Origin: Paramecium pentaurelia
Taxonomy: Eukaryota > Ciliophora > Oligohymenophorea > Peniculida > Parameciidae
Length of the DNA: 64,000 bases
Assembly: GCA_905183005.1 (NCBI GenBank)
Contig: CAJJDO010000023.1
Coordinates: 205,566 to 269,565 of the forward strand
Direction: 5' to 3'
The translations under genes and the position numbers were made by a program. Under the pieces are notes generated by a model. That model did not search any database. It had not been told where the DNA came from and saw nothing but the letters and a program-made list of their open reading frames with translations. Below, piece after piece: positions 59,351-64,000 of this stretch (within the stretch, counting starts at the first letter, position 1; every line of letters starts with the position of its first letter).

Positions 59351-61247
59351 TCATATTTGATTTGTTAATAATTATAGAATATTTCCAGTGTTACTTCTTT
59401 TATTTGTTTTTTATTGAGACTTTTATTTTCTGCAATTATAAGCTTTACCATCTAATTCAACAATTCTTCTTTACACTAATAAAATAAATCAATAAATTTT
59501 ACAATTTATAGTTGCATAAACTTTTGAGGTGAATTTTTCAACTTCAAAGATTTGAGAACATACTATATCCATACCAAAAGATAGATAGATATGTAAATGT
59601 TCAACTTCTAGATTAGGTGTTACTTTCTTATTTTAATTTAAACCTCTCTCTGTTTTTAAATCTGAATTTTAATTATTTATTCTAGTTTTCATTTGATTTA
59701 CTGGAGATGAATTTACATGTTAAGATTTCTTATTTGTATTTGCTATAGTTTATCTACATCTTGGTAATACTTCTTTAGAATCCTTAATGAATAATTAATA
59801 AATATTTTTCTATTTGTCAAACACATCAAAATTACTAATATGTATTCCATAATTTACAATAGTACCATTATTATATGGAACTATCTTTTGTTAGATATTA
59901 CTTTTATTTTATTCATCTAAATCAACTAATTAAAGAGATAAATTCTTTGCACTTTTTGGTTTGACTACTAAAATATGGAATTAATTCATTAAACTAAAAT
60001 AATCTGGAAACATTTCAATTAATAAACTTTAACCAATATTATTTGCAGATATATCAAATTATAAAGGCATTGTGAGAAAACCCTTTTTTGCTGCTTTAAT
60101 TATAAAACTTCTCAATTCAAGATTCTAAATTACTATTGTACCATTTTTATTTGTTTATCCAACAATTTTACCATCTATACTAATATCAACATTATCAAGA
60201 ATGGATGAATCTATTATATTTTTACTTGTAATTTTTAAAATAGTTTTCTATATTTTAATCATCTCTATCTCTTATTTATATTCTCCAAAACCTTTTGTTA
60301 TTAAAATATGTTATTTAGGATAATAATCTAATTTCTCAATATTAACGATATATTCTGTTTATGGTTTAGTCCAAAACCTATATTCACCATTAAAAATTAT
60401 AGGCATACCATTGACCATAAATTTATCAGCTTCTATCAATTTCCCTTAATGAATCAATTTATATTTGGCCTATATAATGTCATTTCTTTCCAATTCTATG
60501 ATGTTTTCTTTGAAATTTACTTCTTAATGTACATATTTAAAATGTTTTCCTTATACATCAACTACATAATCATTATTTAAAGGTAAATCTTTGAAATTAA
60601 TAAAATTTGATGTAAGTTTCTTATTTATAGTAATCAATTTAGCTGGAATATGAGATTTATCATTTATTTATAATTTATCTTTCTAAGAGATTGTGATAAA
60701 AGCATCTTCAAATAAATTATTTAATTAACCACCTAATGCAATTATATCTTAATTATGACATATAAATTTAATATTAATTGTTCCTCTCTCTATATAGAGT
60801 TTCAATAACTCTAAAATATGTTAAGTATTTGTAAATGGTTTATTGAATAATACAATCTTTTATTTCTAATTGTAAAGTTAAATTTAACACAATAATTCAG
60901 CAGATTGAGATATTCTTTTTTCTAATACTGTAATCCATGGATATTTTCTACGTACATTATAAATCAATTCTTAAACATAATGTTCCACTTTTATTTCTTA
61001 TTATTAAAATGGATCATAAAATTGATCAACAGTGTATTTAATTGATATTATGGTTTCATTTTAATTTAATGTCTTAAATTCAGCAAAATCCTTTTTAATT
61101 CATAATTATCATTACTTCAAATTCTGTTTCATCATTAATTCTAATGATTTCTTCTTATAATTACTCTTTTCGTAATTTAACAAAGGTATATGTTTTATCT
61201 TATGAAAATGAGTTTAAAGTATAAAATTTAGTTAGGGAATTTTTCAT
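59351..61247 (-). CDS. Unknown protein with beta-sandwich-like region
   Basis: About 610 residues, starting MKNSLTKFYTLNSFSQDKTY with a 25-nt intron soon after. No catalytic motif is seen. One section looks like a regulatory-type beta-sandwich: ILDNVDISIDGKIVGQTNKN, then GTIVIQNLELRSFIIKAAKK and GFLTMPLQFDI, with the alternating hydrophobic strands and GxT/NGT turns of carboxypeptidase-regulatory-like domains. Earlier parts (NFKDLPLNNDYVVDVQGKHF, GEYRFWTKPQTEYIVNIEKL) are also strand-rich. A second intron of 27 nt near 59,490 gives the end RRIVELDGKAYNCRK. The location and function are unknown; no membrane segment or signal peptide is seen. Confidence 0.6.
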
Positions 61248-61499
61248 TTTTTTTTTATTCCGTTAATCGAACAATTAAAATTTTATTAATTAATAAATAC
61301 TCAATAACAAAATGATCTCATTAATCATAAGATAATAAATTTTTTTAATTCTCAATTATTTTTAAATAATCAATATCTTAATAACTATTGCATTACTTAT
61401 TGTTAATAACAACAATATTTATTGAAATATTATGAGATTGAAATGAAAATAAATATTTAATTGATTTTATTAATTAATTAAAATACTTTTTTCATCACA
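61248..61499. other. Intergenic AT-rich region upstream of the unknown protein gene
   Basis: This part of the 640-bp gap is AT-rich with no visible signal. It likely contains the promoter of the minus-strand gene that starts at 61,247. The rest of the gap is the candidate RNA. Confidence 0.45.
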
Positions 61500-61830
61500 A
61501 ATTAAATATACAACTTAGCATACATTTTCAGGTGTTGCGTTTTGCACACTTGTTTAGACTTAATGTGAAGATTGTTAATACAATTTGTGATAAATACATT
61601 CTCTCCCAAAACCTTAAGGCTGTATTCACAAACTTTGATTAACTTCATTGTTGAGGGCGCTTCGTCACCTTAAATTGAATATATTTGAGTCTACGGGAGA
61701 GTATACACTCTAATATAACTATTATAAGCCCCATGTATCTCCACACTGTTTAATTTCAAAGAAATTATTATAAAAAGTGTCGGTTTGTCTATGGTGCAAA
61801 ATTGATAGAAGATCATAACTGGGATTGTTA
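61500..61830. ncRNA. Candidate structured non-coding RNA, family not recognised
   Basis: This stretch is visibly richer in G and C than its surroundings and has no open frame. It shows several nested complementary segments: GTGTTGCG with GCACAC (61532..61549), CTCTCCC at 61601..61607 with GGGAGAG at 61695..61701, ACACT at 61744 with AGTGT at 61776, and inside it TAATTTC-AAA-GAAATTA (61751..61767). I compared it by memory with U1-U6, U3, SRP, RNase P/MRP and telomerase RNA and found no decisive motif. The strand is not determined. It lies between two minus-strand protein genes. Confidence 0.45.
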
Positions 61831-61886
61831 ATATTACATATATTATCAATCAGTAAGATCTTCAACATAATTTTTATATAATAATA

Positions 61887-62722
61887 TCAAACATCAATCC
61901 AAGGAATTCTTTTAAGATCTTTTGGTCCAAAAACTTTATTGCAAAATCTAAATTCTGTATCATCCATATATCCAGGACATTTAAAGATTTTTTAGATTGG
62001 ATTAAATTTAGGTCTTCCTCCTGAAAAGTTTGGACATTTCTCTAAACATCCTTTAATCATACAATCAGCTATTCTTTCAATAAGTTCTCCTTTATTTCCA
62101 GTTTATTTTTGATCATTTGCTTTTAACATCTATTTCAATTAACCTGCTGATTTTTTCTCTAATTCTTTTTAGATCTTTCTGAACTCCTCTTTTTATGCTT
62201 TATCATAAAGAACAAAGACATCAGATTCTTCATCATCACTCTCATTTTGAGATGATTCCGATTTCTTCTTAATAGTTTCTAATTTTTTTTCTTTTTTCTC
62301 TACTTTTTTACTTTATTTTTTGGTATTTTTATAATCCTCATCACTATCACTATCATCTTCAACATTATTTTTTTTTGGTTTACTTTGTTTTAATTTTGGA
62401 TTTATTTTTTTTATTAAGGTTTCTTTTTGAATTCACTTTTTTATAATTTTTCAAGAATTGCTTTTACCTTTTCTTGATCTGCCTTTGATAAATTTTCTAC
62501 ATGAAAGATATCTTTATAAGTTGCATTTTTAAAAGCAGGTTTTAATTAAAAACAATCTGCATGAAAATGATGTTCTTGATGATAATGATCTTCATCTACA
62601 ATATTGCTTAATCTAAGTTCCTCTTTATTAATTTTTGCATAACAACCTTTACAAGTTGCTCTATTACTTGGTGCATATGCTGCTGTCATAAACATATCTC
62701 CTTCTAAAGATGGTAATTTCAT
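61887..62722 (-). CDS. PARP-type zinc finger / SAP / PADR1 protein without a catalytic domain
   Basis: About 275 residues, starting MKLPSLEGDMFMTAAYAPSN. A PARP-type finger occupies residues 20-70: ATCKGCYAKI (C24, C27), then HHFHADCFQLKPAF (H54, C57), the CCHC spacing that recognises DNA breaks. A Lys/Glu-rich linker with acidic runs follows. The C-terminal 110 residues begin LEKKSAGQLKQMLKAN (SAP-like helix pair) and KGELIERIADCMIKG. They end CLEKCPNFSGGRPKFNP and IFKCPGYMDDTEFRFCNKVF, a PADR1-type zinc module as in PARP1. No ADP-ribosyltransferase domain follows before TGA, so it could sense DNA ends without making poly(ADP-ribose). Confidence 0.82.
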
Positions 62723-62910
62723 TAACTGTTAGATAAAATAAAGATTTTTATTTAACAATCTATCTATATATGAGATCAATAATTTTATTTTTTAATTATC
62801 ATAATAATGTTATAAGAATCATTTTTTATATATAGAAAAATGTGTATATAATGATAACAACATAAATATATAATAAAATTTAATATAATATATATTATTA
62901 ACAAAAAAAC

Positions 62911-62983
62911 TGCGATTGCCCAGTTTCGAACTGGGGACCTTCAGTGTGTGAGACTGACGTGATAACCACTACACCACAACCGC
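62911..62983 (-). tRNA. tRNA-Val (anticodon CAC)
   Basis: A 73-nt cloverleaf on the minus strand without an intron. The acceptor stem is GCGGTTG with CAATCGC and discriminator A. The D arm contains GGTGTAGTGGTTATCAC. The anticodon arm is TCAGT-CTCACAC-ACTGA, giving CAC. The T arm CCCAG-TTCGAAA-CTGGG is perfect. CCA is not encoded, and an A-run on the plus strand just before it reads as a T-run terminator. Confidence 0.95.
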
Positions 62984-63042
62984 GTTCTAAAATTTAAATG
63001 AATATAAGAGTTTAATTCATCCAAACAATTCATAATTAATTT

Positions 63043-63656
63043 ATGGAAATTGAAAATAATAGGTAAAAACCAAACATTTTAGTTACTGGTACACCAGGAG
63101 TTGGAAAAAGTACTTTAGGGAAATTGTTAAGTGAACATATTGATGGTCTTTAATATGTTGATGTTGGATAGTTAATAAATTAAAAGAAATTATATAAGCA
63201 ATGGAATGAAGAATTTAATGTGCCTGAATTTGATTAGGATATGGTATGTGATGAATTAGAAGATGCTATGTAAGCTGGAGGAATGATTATAGATTTTCAT
63301 ACATCTTCATTCTTTCCTGAAAGAGTATTTCAGCTATATAAATTTAGTGGTTTGATTTGGTTGTGTTATTAAGGACAAACAATACTGTCTTATATGACAG
63401 ACTCAAAGCTAGAGGATATGAAGATAAAAAGATAACAGAAAATATTGAGTGTGAAATTTTAGATGTTAGCAAAGATGAAGTAGAAAGGTTGTTTTATATT
63501 GTAATTATTATTAGTTCTTATAAATAAAATATTATTATGGAATTGAATAATGAAGAAGTACCTTAATTAGAACAAAACATTTTATAAATTATAGAGTATT
63601 TAAAATAATGGAAATAAATGTAATTGTAAAAGTAATAGTAATAATAAATCTAATGA
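63043..63656 (+). CDS. AK6: Adenylate kinase isoenzyme 6 (Fap7/hCINAP type)
   Basis: About 185 residues, starting MEIENNRQKPNILVTGTPG. The P-loop is GTPGVGKSTLGKLLSEH. QYVDVGQLINQKKLYKQW and DELEDAMQAGGMIIDFHTSS follow, then (after the 23-nt intron GTATTTCAGCTATATAAATTTAG) WFDLVVLLRTNNTVLYDRL and KARGYEDKKITENIECEIL. These are the family motifs in order. AK6/Fap7 is a nuclear ATPase for 18S rRNA 3'-end maturation in small-subunit assembly. A second intron is near 63,490. The tail after EYLKQWK is QMQLQKQQQQQIQ, a glutamine run written largely in TAA/TAG codons, before TGA. Confidence 0.88.
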
Positions 63657-63799
63657 AAATATGTATAATAATTATAAATATACCTTTAAGTTTATTTTTA
63701 AATCTTTAATAACTTTACAAGTTTTCCTCTATGTCTATCTAAAAATATATTATGAATTTTCATTTATAATATCTGTATATATATATATATTAATATATT

Positions 63800-64000
63800 T
63801 CAATAAAGCTATTATTACTACTATTATGAAGATTAAATATCTTTCAATTTTTAATCATAATGCCTTTAAGCATTATTATAAATTTATTGATATTATTATT
63901 TCTCTTCTTTTGATCTATCTTAATCATGTATAATAAGTTTAATAATTTCACTTGCTCCTTATGTATCTCCTGATTTTGCTTTCTCTTATCCCTGTTTCAG
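63800..64000 (-). CDS. C-terminal fragment of a protein (5' end outside window)
   Basis: On the minus strand the frame is open from the window edge to TGA at 63,800. It gives about 66 residues: KQGQEKAKSGDTQGASEI, then IIKLIIHDQDRSKEEKQQ, a helical charged stretch QIYNNAQRHYDQKLKDIQ and a polyglutamine end (SSQQQQQQLY). The composition matches coding sequence in this window, but no domain is recognised and the start lies beyond the edge. Confidence 0.5.

Noticed and set aside
61500..61830. The structured region as telomerase RNA or U3 snoRNA
   Set aside because: There is no CCCCAA-type template. Only weak, scattered resemblance to U3 box A or box B is seen, so I do not name a family.
63661..63933. 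Plus-strand 90-residue frame starting MYNNYKYTFKFIFKSLI
   Set aside because: It is A/T-driven, low-complexity and hydrophobic, and overlaps the minus-strand C-terminal fragment that reads like real coding sequence.
1..64000. Many in-frame TAA and TAG codons that make the genes look like pseudogenes
   Set aside because: They fall at places where glutamine fits, in conserved proteins such as HDAC, CK1 and H3. TGA alone acts as the stop, as in the ciliate code.

Overview
The window is macronuclear DNA of a ciliate, almost certainly a Paramecium. The evidence is direct. The sequence is extremely AT-rich. Every recognisable gene can only be read if TAA and TAG encode glutamine and TGA is the sole stop. 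Genes are packed with 20 to 200 bp gaps on both strands. They are interrupted by tiny GTA...TAG introns, mostly 20 to 30 nt. Two trichocyst matrix protein genes add a lineage marker. Open frames called with the standard code are therefore fragments of longer spliced genes. The coordinates given here run from the chosen ATG to the TGA and include introns.

Layout. 0-9.7 kb: the end of a trichocyst matrix gene, a DHHC palmitoyltransferase, an SCP-type phosphatase, a multi-pass membrane protein, a RING-H2 ligase and coiled-coil proteins. 9.7-15.1 kb: one very large membrane protein of the Tiny-macrocysts-B/PAS type. 15.9-20.5 kb: RCE1 CAAX protease, a mitoferrin-like carrier, a YeeE/YedE-type transporter, GNA1 acetyltransferase and an EF-hand protein. 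21-29.6 kb: coiled-coil protein, MORN pseudokinase, Cys/His-motif protein, GAF protein, a small conserved-looking protein and casein kinase 1. 29.6-44.6 kb: a TRF4-like nucleotidyltransferase, coiled-coil proteins, a PHD/WHIM chromatin protein, a second SCP phosphatase and a second mitochondrial carrier. 45-52.4 kb: a second trichocyst matrix gene, WDR74/Nsa1, a pseudokinase and a class I HDAC.

52.7-54.9 kb holds two apparently identical 1,092-bp copies separated by a single N. The first copy carries the cut-off 3' end of the Alba gene that is complete beside the second copy. This is most easily explained as an unmerged contig overlap. 55-64 kb: Alba, tRNA-Ala, a divergent histone H3, a PI4-kinase, an unknown beta-rich protein, a candidate structured RNA, a PARP-finger/SAP/PADR1 protein, tRNA-Val, AK6 and the 3' end of one more gene.

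The genes do not form a pathway or operon; this is an ordinary gene-dense ciliate chromosome segment. Recurrent themes are regulated secretion (trichocyst proteins), membrane lipid and protein modification (DHHC, RCE1, PI4K), chromatin (H3 variant, HDAC, PHD/WHIM, Alba, PARP-finger) and cilia/cortex candidates (coiled coils, MORN). The points most worth following are the H3 variant without the usual K9/K27 contexts, the unassigned structured RNA candidate near 61.5-61.8 kb, a possible 16-nt intron, and the N-flanked duplication.
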